DNA from: Rhodamnia argentea
Taxonomy: Eukaryota; Streptophyta; Magnoliopsida; Myrtales; Myrtaceae
Direction of reading: 5' to 3'
Length of the DNA: 64,000 nucleotides
Assembly (NCBI RefSeq): GCF_020921035.1
Contig: NC_063157.1
Location: forward strand, 21,159,015-21,223,014
Shown here: in pieces, positions 22,894-33,561 of the stretch
Layout of the letters: every line of letters starts with the position of its first letter
How positions within the stretch are numbered: position 1 is the stretch's first letter
Translations under genes and position numbers: made by a program
Notes under the pieces: generated by a model
Seen by the model: the letters and a program-made list of their open reading frames with translations, nothing else
What the model was told of the DNA's origin: nothing
Database searches by the model: none

Positions 22894-23315
22894 TACATAG
22901 AAATCGATTGGATCACTCACGAGAAAGATTGCTATTTCCCCAAGCAAAGGCAGTAAAGGCAAGACTGATCAATCGCCTTGTTTCCCCAAAAACACTTGGT
23001 CAGTAGAGGTCGCATTTCTTGCTTCATGCTCAGTTGCTGCTGTACCCAAATTTGAAACTCCCACCACCCTTTTGGCCTGTGTTCTACAAGCCATCACAAC
23101 GAGATTTCAACAATATGAAATGGAAACACTGAAAAGGAAAATTATTATTATTTTACTGAATTTTATCCATCCATGTTAGCAATAAGTATTTGATAGATTC
23201 GATTACCGATGATCTTTAATAGCTTCCATGTAGTTAATTTCCTTACATATGATAAATTCACATAAACATGCTCCCGATACTTCTGAATGTATCAAAGATG
23301 TTTAACTCATGAGTT
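22894..23315. other. Intergenic, nothing recognised
   Basis: AT-rich sequence between the solo LTR and the next MITE. I see no open frame of note, no RNA gene and no clear repeat. Confidence 0.4.
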
Positions 23316-23936
23316 AAGCATTGCCGCATAAGTGTATCGGAAATCCTAAAACTTATCACGAAAGTGCAATCAAGTCATAAAACTTATTAAATTAGTACAA
23401 TTAAGTCCTTCCATTAACTTCATTAAACTTGATTGACGAAAAATGTTGACGTGATTTTTTTAATTATTTTCTATATCCTATCCGACAATGATGTGGCTGA
23501 AAGGATATTATTTTAGTCTAAACCCGATTTCTAACAAAAATTATATTTAAATTAAAATAAAAAATAAAGTTAAATCGGGTCAGATTTGAGAGAGGGTTGT
23601 CGGCCATTGGTTGGGACCCAATGACCCTCAGGCGATCATCCATCACCCTCATTGGCCCTTTTCGATGACGATGCGGCGGCGACAGTCATTCGCTTGGTTA
23701 CTCACCTTTTTGTATAAAAAAGATTATTTTTAATTTAAATTAAATTAAATTTGCATTAAAAATCAAGTTTACATATTAAAAAAAATGTCAACATTTTTCA
23801 TCGGGTTAGATAGAGTTAACAGAAGAGCTCGGTTGTACCAATCTAATAAATTTTATTACTTGATCGTACATTTTGTAAGTTTTAGAGTTCAATTGTATTT
23901 TTGTGATCAAGTTTTAGGATTATAAGTACACTTATC
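23316..23936. mobile_element. MITE with long terminal inverted repeats
   Basis: The left arm, about 23329-23410 (ataagtgtat, aatcctaaaactt, aatcaagt, ttagtacaa), is mirrored by about 23836-23936 (ttgtaccaat, acttgatc, aagttttaggatt, tacacttat). The arms are roughly 80-100 bases with scattered mismatches. The core contains a CG-rich patch (23590-23700) like that of the element at 1.9-3.0 kb. The ten bases ctcatgagtt flank it at 23306-23315 and 23937-23946 and could be a Mutator-size target duplication. The word is palindromic and leaves the arms offset by 12 bases, so I treat that as unproven. Confidence 0.65.
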
Positions 23937-24284
23937 CTCATGAGTTGATAGCTTTCTCAAGGACCGTTAGGGGACCCGGTAGTACATGCTATAACATTAA
24001 TTGATAATTTATTAATGTATTCATTACGTTAATTGTCTATCTTTGTTAAGAGCATTTGTTACAATTTACAAATTTCTATAGCAAAAATAAAGCCTTACTT
24101 AGATTTGTTCCCTAATTCAGATCGAGTGAGTTAGAGGATTCGATTGCACTTAAAATTGTCACGTAACAAAATTCAACCACCAATGCTAGTTACTATATAA
24201 ACAAAATGAACGAGTTTATGCGTAGGGAGCGACCTCAAACTTTTTTATACATATCGAGATGAGTCCAACTCAACCGAGTCACCG

Positions 24285-24345
24285 CCGCGTAGTGCAGTGG
24301 CATAAGCGGCGGCGCGTGATTTCAACCCGTCAGTCCACCGCCCGA
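24285..24345 (+). repeat. Possible tRNA-derived SINE fragment
   Basis: tagtgcagtggcataagcgg resembles a Pol III A box, and gatttcaaccc about 15 bases later resembles a weak B box. Nothing else in the stretch folds as a tRNA. Low confidence. Confidence 0.2.
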
Positions 24346-24410
24346 AGACGGAGCAAAATGCGAATGCATATCGCCAAAAATCAGTCAGAAAGTCACTGCA
24401 AAAGCTTTTA

Positions 24411-24413
<3 letters not shown>

Positions 24414-24448
<35 letters not shown>
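24414..24448. repeat. (GA)n microsatellite upstream of the SUVH gene
   Basis: About 17 GA units lie 0.55 kb upstream of the SUVH start codon, in the probable promoter or leader. GA/CT tracts are common just upstream of plant genes and can affect promoter activity. Confidence 0.85.
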
Positions 24449-24451
<3 letters not shown>

Positions 24452-24998
24452 ATTTACAATTTACATCATCACTTGCACTTTTCACTGGTCACTTCTCTCT
24501 CCCTTTCTCTCTCCTCGCTTCCATTTGCTTCATCTCGGGAACGCTCTGAAGGTTAAGGTACCGCCCGATCCTTTGCGGTTCTTGTGTTAATTGTTGAGCG
24601 CGGAGTGAGCATCTTTGATTGGTGCTCGTAGTTTTGAGCTTCGATTTTCCGAACCGTTCAATTTGAACTAGAAGTCGGTTTAGGTCTGTTATGGAGTTCT
24701 TCATTTCCTGAACCAGCCAACTTCAGTTTTCATTCAATCTTTTGGCGTCGACCGATGGTTTTTCGAGTTCTTTATTCCTATTTTTGCTTGGATAGACAGG
24801 TTCGCTATATCTCTGTGTTTTGAAAGTTCTGTAGTCGTAGCTGTGTTGCTTTGTGGGGAAGTTGGTAGCTTTTTACACAAGAAAAGCACTCCGGTGGCGA
24901 AAAGGAGATAGGAAGTGGTTACGCGCACGGGCATTTTCCCATTGTGTGGCGAGGGAAACAGATCGGCAGTGAGCTTTTGCCTTTAGAGGGTTTAAGAA

Positions 24999-27041
24999 AT
25001 GCAAGGAGGGGGAGGTAGTCACTCGTTTCCTGAAGCCGCATCATTTGACAAAACAAGGGTATTGGATGTGAAGCCTCTCCGGGTTCTGAAACCTTTCTTT
25101 ACCGCTTCCAATGAAAACCCTCCCTCTTTCTCCATCCCTCCCGGCGGCACTGGAACATTGCCAACTTACCCATTCAGTGTTCCGCAAGAATTTCAGACCT
25201 CACAGCAAAACCCCCAAAGGCAAGCTCCAGTTGCTCCGATTCCGCTCAGGTCATTCAGGACTCCCGGACCTAGGATAAATGGCGAGGAGCCGAGAGAAGA
25301 CGGGGCTGGTGATAGTCCAAATTATGGCAATTTCGATCTGCGTCGTTCGAGATCTTCCCGAAAGACAGGGAAGAAGAGCAAAGAGTCGGAGTTTTGGGTA
25401 GCAGACGGCGAAGGTAATGGTGCACCTAATTATGTCGTTCCTATCAATTCGATCCAACGCGAGGATGGTGACGGGAATGTGGTTGACTACGTGCTCATGA
25501 CATTTGATGGGATTCGGAGGAGGCTTAGCCAATTAGAAGACTCAAAGGAAGGGCAGACTGGAGGGATCAAGCGTGCTGATCTGAAAGCTGGGAATATGTT
25601 GATGAGCAAAGGGTTTAGGACCAATATGAGGAGGAGAATTGGGGCCATCCCTGGTGTTAAAGTTGGTGACATTTTCTTTTTCCGGATGGAAATGTGTGTC
25701 GTGGGACTACATGCTCCATCGATGGCTGGGATTGATTACTTGAATGTAAAAAGTGATCATCAAGAAGAATCAGTAGCATTAAGCATTGTTTCCTCTGGGT
25801 CCTATGAAGATGATGTAGGTGACAAGGATGTTTTGATTTATAGTGGGCAGGGTGGGGCATCTACCAAGAAAGATAAGGAAGTTTCCGATCAGAAGCTTGA
25901 GCGGGGTAATCTTGCTCTTGAGAGAAGCTTGCGTCGTGCCAACGAGGTTAGAGTCATTCGCGGAATGAAAGATGTTACAAGTCCCAATAGCAAGGTGTAT
26001 GTATATGATGGGCTTTACAGAGTACAAGAATCGTGGATGGACAAGGGTAAATCTGGTGCTAGCATTTTCAAATACAAGTTGATGAGGATTCCTGGGCAAC
26101 CAGATGCATTTGCTGTTTGGAAATCGATTGAAAGGTGTAAGGAAGTTATCTCTACTCGCCCCGGACTGATACTTTCTGATTTGACTTCTGGGTCTGAGCA
26201 CGTGCCCGTTTCCCTTGTGAATGAAGTTGACAATGAGAGAGGACCTGCTTATTTTAATTACTTCTATGACCTAAGATACTTCAAACCTTACAACTTATCT
26301 GATACTTCTCATGGCTGCAACTGCAGCGATGCATGTAAACCTGGTGATCTCAACTGCTCCTGCATTCAGAAAAATGGGGGTGAGTTTCCGTATACTGGAA
26401 CTGGGGTTCTCGTAAGTCGGAAGCCACTTATACATGAATGTGGTCCATCTTGCCGGTGCTCTCCGAACTGCAAAAACCGAGTCTCACAAAGTGGTCTGAA
26501 ACTCCACCTAGAGGTGTTCAGGACAAAGGATCGGGGTTGGGGCCTCCGATCTTGGGATCCTATTCGAGCCGGAAGTTTTATATGTCACTATGCAGGTGAT
26601 GTCATAGACGGAACTAGACTGAAGCATAAATTAGAGCAAGGTGAAAGTGATGAACATGTTTTCGACACAAGCCGTGTTTACGAGTCATTCAAATGGAATT
26701 ATGAATCTGGATTGTTGGGAGAAGAACGTTCAAATGACTCTTCAGAGGAGTACAGTATGCCACACCCCTTGATTATTAGTGCTAAGAACTTTGGAAATGT
26801 GGCCCGATTTATGAACCATAGTTGTTATCCAAATGTCTTCTGGCAACCAGTCTTTTATCAGCACAATAAAGAGTGCTATATCCGTATTGCCTTTTACGCC
26901 AAAAGGCACGTTCCTCCAATGACAGAGTTAACTTATGACTATGGGTTTCTGCCTGATGATCGTGATATTTACACCACAAGGTATAGGAAGAAGCAATGCT
27001 TATGTGGAACTTCAGAGTGCCGGGGTTATTTTGGCTTGTAG
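24999..27041 (+). CDS. Histone H3-K9 methyltransferase, SUVH1/SUVH3 type
   Basis: One uninterrupted 680-aa frame. The N-terminal ~200 residues are Pro/Ser-rich. An SRA (YDG) domain from about residue 213 (GAIPGVKVGDIFFF) to about 365 binds methylated DNA in this family. A Cys-rich pre-SET follows (HGCNCSDACKPGDLNCSC from about 437), then SET from about 500 with the cofactor/catalytic NHSC at 606-609 and LTYDYG. A CxCx4C post-SET closes the protein (C667, C669, C674). All zinc-binding and catalytic motifs look intact, so activity on nuclear chromatin is expected. Relatives SUVH1 and SUVH3 of Arabidopsis also act as readers of methylated DNA that support transcription. Plant SUVH1/3 genes usually lack coding introns, as here. 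A leader intron is plausible within 24550-24960 but unproven. The ATG at 24999 is the first in frame and gives the usual family length. Confidence 0.93.
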   Translation: MQGGGGSHSFPEAASFDKTRVLDVKPLRVLKPFFTASNENPPSFSIPPGGTGTLPTYPFSVPQEFQTSQQNPQRQAPVAPIPLRSFRTPGPRINGEEPREDGAGDSPNYGNFDLRRSRSSRKTGKKSKESEFWVADGEGNGAPNYVVPINSIQREDGDGNVVDYVLMTFDGIRRRLSQLEDSKEGQTGGIKRADLKAGNMLMSKGFRTNMRRRIGAIPGVKVGDIFFFRMEMCVVGLHAPSMAGIDYLNVKSDHQEESVALSIVSSGSYEDDVGDKDVLIYSGQGGASTKKDKEVSDQKLERGNLALERSLRRANEVRVIRGMKDVTSPNSKVYVYDGLYRVQESWMDKGKSGASIFKYKLMRIPGQPDAFAVWKSIERCKEVISTRPGLILSDLTSGSEHVPVSLVNEVDNERGPAYFNYFYDLRYFKPYNLSDTSHGCNCSDACKPGDLNCSCIQKNGGEFPYTGTGVLVSRKPLIHECGPSCRCSPNCKNRVSQSGLKLHLEVFRTKDRGWGLRSWDPIRAGSFICHYAGDVIDGTRLKHKLEQGESDEHVFDTSRVYESFKWNYESGLLGEERSNDSSEEYSMPHPLIISAKNFGNVARFMNHSCYPNVFWQPVFYQHNKECYIRIAFYAKRHVPPMTELTYDYGFLPDDRDIYTTRYRKKQCLCGTSECRGYFGL

Positions 27042-29000
27042 TGTGATGTGCGAAATGGGAGAGAAGCATAGGGGTGGTAAATCGTGGACTTAGAAGGTTA
27101 GGAAATTCTTCTTGCCTATCTCTTGCTTAATCCCTGCTGTTTTATACCCATAGTATGTTCAACTCTTAGTTTCGTATGTCATTTTTTTTTCTGCACCATT
27201 ACGTGTTATTGGAAGTTGGAACATCTCTTTAATATGTTCTTGGACTTTAAGGGAGTAAATCCTCCAATCAATTTCTGGCTTTCATGCTCGACTAGTTTTT
27301 TCAGGACTTTCAAGTAGCTTTCTTGCTGTATCTATTTTGGACAGGTAAAAGCCAGTGGCCAGAGTCATCTAAAACGATGCTTAGATGTATCTTTGATTTA
27401 CTGTTTCAGTTGGCCATGGCTGATGAGTTAGCACTGTTTTTGTAGGCATAAGTTGAATACTTAAGGTGGAACAGTATCTCCATTAATAGTTATTAAAATT
27501 GCACATAATGGGTTTACAGCTAGTCTCCACAGTATCTCCATTAATAGTTATTAAAATTGCACATAATGGGTTTACAGCTAGTCTAAAACTTTTTGTTATT
27601 CATATGAGACTAACACTTGGCTATGGCCTTCAAGTTCTTTCTCCTGTAGTATCTCAGTAGTTTTGACTTTGACAAACTGGAAAATCTATTATGATGGTGT
27701 CTTGGTGTCTTCATCCGAGATATTGTGGCACAGATATTTGTTTTGGCTTGTAAGACAGTTGAGATTGACTATTTGTGTGTCGATTTAAGTCGAGAGAGCT
27801 GAACAACTGTGGAACAAGATTGGTTAGGATAAAGAGTTCTAGATGTGGTGCATCACAACTCACAAGCACTGAACATAAATTTATATAGGATTGTTTGAAG
27901 ATGGGATTAATTTCATAATCTGTGGGATGTACGATCCATGGTGTATCTATGTTCGTCTAAGCTGAAATTTATTCATCTGCAATGAGGGGCACTCTGCGGA
28001 AGTAGGAAGAAAGTGGAAATTGCACGGTAGCTGTTGGCTTTAATGCTTTCAATGTAATCAGGAGAAGTTATCGTGTGATAAGTAGATGGAAAGATAGATG
28101 CTGATGGAGCTGTGCCCATGGGTGAAGGATTGGTTATGTGGGAGGTGAGATTGCTGGGATTAGCGGATGCTGATGGCATGGGAAGGTGGAATCTCACGAG
28201 TTAGTTGGTCTAGGTAGAGGGGCGCAAGTACAAATAACATTTTCATATCTCGGAGAGAAGTACGTGCAGGCAAGTAATACTCAGCAACCTGTAGACATTT
28301 ACCATGATTATTCCCCGATAATCTGGTGAGAGTTCCTATTGGAGATATGATGAGTGGCCTCATAATTCTAGTTGGATGATAAATTGTCGTGGATGTGGGC
28401 TTTAGACAAGAACGTCTAAAATCAGATTTCTTTGATCATTTTGGATGATGAAGTGCCATAGGGTTGGCCAAAACTAATGGAGCAGGACTGCCTTTTATAA
28501 AGCTATCAGAAAGCTGTCTTTCTCCTTTTAATATTCTTTGCACAATAGAGTTCGCCGCTGTGCAATCTGAGAATGTAAACTTGGTTTGACTTGTTGTATT
28601 ATTTTTTGTAGCTTTTACGTGCTTCAAAACTCCAAAATTCATCATCCTTCACTTTATATGGCATATTTTTCCTGTGGCCAATACACCATCATCCATGCTA
28701 AAATTAAAAAGAAGAAATTGCATATGGCTGCAGGGTTGTTCTTCTGATACGCGACCTTGGAAAGTCCGCATGGTTTGATGAAGCTTAGCTGGGTAAGGCA
28801 AGCTGTTGTGGTCAATCTAAATCTAAGGCCAGGTCAGATGCGGAAGCAGCTTCAATGCCTGGTCTGTTGCTCTTTCCAGCTTTGGCGATCTTAGTAAATA
28901 AGTGGATCCAGTATGTTAGTAGGACTTAATTGGTTGGCACCTTCAGTTTTAGGATCACTAATGCACATTTGCTCATCAAATTTCCTTTTCCTTCCTTTTT
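27042..29000. other. 3' flank of SUVH gene, no gene recognised
   Basis: The first few hundred bases are probably SUVH 3' UTR. The rest has only short frames on either strand, none of a family I recognise. It includes a 58-bp tandem duplication at 27471-27584. Confidence 0.4.
27471..27584. repeat. 58-bp tandem duplication, two copies
   Basis: The unit starting acagtatctccattaatag at 27471 is repeated from 27529 without a visible substitution, the second copy ending at 27584. Identity of the copies marks a very recent duplication. Confidence 0.85.
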
Positions 29001-32000
29001 GGGTAGCACATTCCCAATGACAAATTAGTTTACTTGCTTTCGCTTTGTTCTCTGTTGTGGTTGGATTAAAAGCTTTTGAATAGCATCAGATAACGTTCCA
29101 AGAAGGCTTAACACTATACCAATTCCATCGTGGTGTAGCGTGCGTGCCTTTGACGTCCAATCCGGAGTGACAAGTCACTGAGATACCTCCAGCGAACCAA
29201 GTAGGTGAATGATTGAAAGGTAACAAGCAATGGCGATGATAGCTCGCTATTCGAAAACCCATGATGCTCACGAAATTTCGCCTTATTCGAATTATCCGAA
29301 TATTTTGAAATGCACTATGGTATTTGGAGAAGGGGGTCGTCTATATCAAACTAATCCCGTTGCTCTCTGCTTTAGAAAAGAAACAGAGGGAATAAGTCTG
29401 GTGAGGAAGCAAACTAAGAGAAGGTTTCGCCTAGTGAACGATGACCTGCCTAACTAAGGAAGCAACCTAAACGCTTCGAGTCACGTCCGAACTGTTTTAG
29501 TTTGCCGCCTCGAGCGAGAGCATTACCATGAAGACCACTAAGTGGTGAAATTGAAGGACCAATGATTGTGCCGTGAAAAGAGAAGGGAAAATTATTGACA
29601 CCAACTCACCATTGTCCGACCCTCAAGATGCATGCGCGGCTGCCACGCAACCCTCCATGAGTCCCCAGCTTTCATACCTTTTATTGACTTTCGTCTCCCC
29701 CCCACCATGAAAATTCTCATTGCTCCTAAGAAATATGCTGGACGAAACCAAGGATCGACACCAGATAGCGCAGTTCTATCGTGACTAGATTCAATTGAAT
29801 CAAACCCCGAGATTAGAAAATGGGGACCCAAAAGCATTTCCTTGTCTAAGTGGTGTGTCCTATGCTTCTCTATTTCCTTTGGCTTGTGTGATGCTTGTGT
29901 TTCGATCCGACTTTTCCGTACCCTACTCAATTATCTCGCAATTTGTCCCGCTCTTGAGCATTTTCAAGTGCATGTTATGTAACGTTTACGTCATTTGACG
30001 TATCGACATCCTCACCGGTCACTGTTCTGACATTAGCACATGCTGAATGCTACTCGGAATCGTGCCAATATATCCAGAGGACGTCTAATGGTAGAAGGTG
30101 CAGTGTATATCCTTCAGATGATCCCTCAGTCCAACAGGAAGCTTTATAGGAGGATGGATTATTAAAGCAGCCCACTGCCACGTGGCTGTCCTAAGTTTGA
30201 AGGGAGGACAAAAGGGAGGAGGGTTCACCATGATAGGTTATTTCATAAACCGAATCAAAATAATCATACAGAAAATAAAAAAATAGATGATACACGAGTT
30301 TGCCCAGATTCACTTTAGAAATAGAGCTACATCCTGCAAAGGGATTCAACTATGATATTTAGGTTTACAACCGCAACAACTCGTTACAATGATCTCTCAT
30401 ACGAATACAATAAATAAGACTTAAAATGGATTCAAAACCCAAGCCTATCCGAATCCTTTTGATTCCACAACAAACGGGCCAACTTAAAACACAAGCCTAA
30501 AACCCGATATTGTTTTAGGGACGCTGCTCCCAAGCCCCCGCCAACAATTCGAGCGGCGGGACCCCCGAGATTTCGTGCGCAGGAGTCACATGTCGTCGGT
30601 TTATATTTCGATTGCTCTAAGCTCACATGTGCGTGTCCGGTATGAGAAATAAGGATTCTCGAAGTATTTGCCAACTTCAACACATCATTCACAAAGCATA
30701 AGAAACCATCTCTTGTCCACCATCAACTTCCCTTCCGCTGAGCCTCCTAGTGCATCCAACTTTGAGGATCTGCTAAGAAAGAAAGGAAAAGAAAAGAAAA
30801 GAAAAAAAACCAAATCAACGATCTCGGACGCATCAAATTGAAATTTATTCTACCAATTTGGTCGAAACCGGATACCTCAATTTACGAGAAGGTATAATCA
30901 ATTTCTAGACGGTGGAGTAGATCCAACGGTGCATTCGATGCACAAATGACGTCGTCCCGGTTCTTTCATCACTGGCTTATCTGTTTCCCTCCTTAACGCG
31001 TGTAATGTGGCCGGTTTGAATGAGTCGTCTTTGATCAACAACTCTCATGACCAAGGCAATGTAGGCAAAGAAAAGCAAAAGCCCCGACGACTGGGGCCAA
31101 ACCAGCATGTGATCATCCCTGACATTTGAAGACTGATGATTCACGACGAGGTGGTCCTTACAGACTTCAGCAACAATCGCATCAAAACTTTAAGATATGA
31201 CGCAGAAGTATTCTCTTTACGTGGTCCTCCATTGAGATCAGCCACCCCTCAAGCAGCTCTTCTTGAAGATCTAAACCCTCTTGTTAATTCCTCAACCAAA
31301 CCATTATTCGTTGCTCCAGGAATCAGGGCCACCAAAATTTCCCCCAGCAAAAATTAAATGGCGACCCCATCACCCGAAACCCTAAGAAGAAGCAGAAGCA
31401 GGAACAGGAACGCACACACGCGGAGGTGGCTGAGTTCTTGGAGCTGACACTGTCAACCACATGGACCCAAATTTGTCGGCATCAAATCATCGGCGCCATG
31501 TGAGTGGGAAGTGATTGTTGAGTTCGTGCTCGTCATTCACGTTCAATGTACTTCCTCTTCACTGGCTTCCAAGTCCTTCTCTGGGCCCTAGTTATTTTTC
31601 TTCTTACAAGATGGGTATCATCCCAATTTTTCCCCTTCTTGACTAGATGCTTTCACTCCTTTTTGTTTCAAGTCAGGTTTTTCGCGAATCGGATCAGCAT
31701 TCCTAAGTGAATCCACATCCTCGATTAGGGGTCGATTGAGGTTATTCATGTCCGGATCAGCACAAGTCGCCGAAAAAACTACTTCCTTGTGTCCTAATCT
31801 CGTGCTTTTTTGTGGGGAGTAAAGTTGCGTTACTCATTTAATCTCTTGAGATGAGATGGATCCGCTTTTGTACTGTCGCGAGTAGATATATTCGTGACGC
31901 ATCGATAATCATCTTTCCGGGAAGCACAACATCCAAACTTAGAATTCTAAGTATTCGAAATAAAACCCACCAAGCATTTTCAAATCTGAAAACGACACGA

Positions 32001-33477
32001 TGTAGAGTCCAAGATTTCACGTGTTGGGGGTGGACTCCATCGAGTGAAGTCATTGTATAGTGCAACTTGTGGGAACAATACATTTTTTTTATTAAGTCAT
32101 TGATCATTCATCGTGTTACAACAACTAGCTAGGGTTAAATCTGTGTGATGTCGAAGTTGCTAAGAAGAATGGGCCAAAGATTTTTTTTTTTTCCTTCCCT
32201 CCTTGTCAGAAGTAGAAATGTTGCATGCGTAACTATATTATAAAAGGCAATATTATTTCATGCACCTAACTCCATCCCTAGTTACCTCAGCATCAAAATG
32301 TGGTGCAACCTCCACTCTTCCGCATAAGCACATGCCGAAACAAAATAACAAAGTCGCTTAGCAGATAAAAAAGAATCCGTCCGCTTCGTGTTCGACACGT
32401 GATCATCGTGCTCGCTCTTTGTGTTCAATGTGAAAATCGACAATCCAATGTAGGATAGTTCAATTTATGTTGTGATGATGCCACGGCTCGACCTGTGCGT
32501 ACGAATGATCACCAGGAGTTTACGATCGGACTCATTATCATCACATCGTTTCAGCATACCAATTGATGTGAGGGACTTGACGTCTGATTTAAATAATTTG
32601 CGATGGACCATCTCACAAGACAAAATATAAAGTAAGAAATAGCGGGGCAACAAATTGATAGGCATGGAGAGAGAGAAAATGGAATTATAGTATACCACCA
32701 ATTATGTTCTACAATGTAATAAGAACCCCATGATGGAAGCATAATGTGGACAAGGGTTTTCAAATACAGGACACGGTCTAATCAGAATAAAGTAACAGCG
32801 AGTCTATTTCTTTTTTTCTTTTTTTTGGGTGCCGACAAGTGTACAATGTCGATAGTTCCGAAGATCATAGGGTTAACAAAAGTAAAATCCAAATCCAAAT
32901 CCAAAATTTTTTAAGGAAAGATGCTCTTGATGGAGCACCCAATAAATAGTAATTAGTTGTAATCTCTATCTCCCACCTCCTATCTACCGATGAACGAACA
33001 CCTTAAGGTATCGTAAGACAAGGTCCGTCCATTATGTCCAATCATCTCAGCATCTGATGCACACAAGCACAACAAGACAAAACAAAGAGGAGAAAAGAAA
33101 AAAATCTTTGAAAGTTAATCGCAATTAGTGCATCGCGTCATGCGGCTTCTTATTCGAAGATTACTATCTACCTTCATTTCAATTATTCGCATCTGCGTCG
33201 CAATCAGTTAAGGTTCTGCCCTCCCCCACATATAATTGGACCATGTTATTTCGTATGGGGACAGTGAAAAGGTATCAGATATATATCCGCAAAATAAAAT
33301 AGAGACGGCGACCGTTGCACGTCGATATGGGTTTTCACCTAAATCTGACCTCATTCGTTTGCGGTTCCTTCGGTAAAAAATTCGTGACTTTGTTGACATG
33401 TCTGTTAAATGGGTCTTTCTTTACAAAACGTTGTTTGATATTGACTGGCAAGTGGCTCAAGAGAGATCCAAGGGTGG
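29000..33477. other. Long gene-poor stretch
   Basis: I can support no gene here. A plus-strand frame at 29230-29457 (starts MAMIARYSKTHDAHE) has somewhat balanced codon use, and its surroundings (about 29090-29600) are less AT-rich than the flanks, but I do not recognise it. Around 30280-30740 the texture suggests an old LTR element, with no terminal repeats found. The right end, from about 33000, is the promoter region of the P450 gene. Confidence 0.4.
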
Positions 33478-33486
33478 TATATATAA
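33478..33486 (+). promoter_or_regulatory. TATA box of the CYP714-type gene
   Basis: tatatataa sits 76-84 bases upstream of the ATG at 33562, fitting transcription start about 30 bases downstream and a leader of roughly 45-50 bases. No other TATA-like run is as well placed. Confidence 0.65.
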
Positions 33487-33561
33487 GAGGAAGAGACCGA
33501 GTTGGTCTTGTGAAAGCCGGCATTTCTGAGAAAGCATAGAAGAAGGAGAGAAGAGAGAGCC

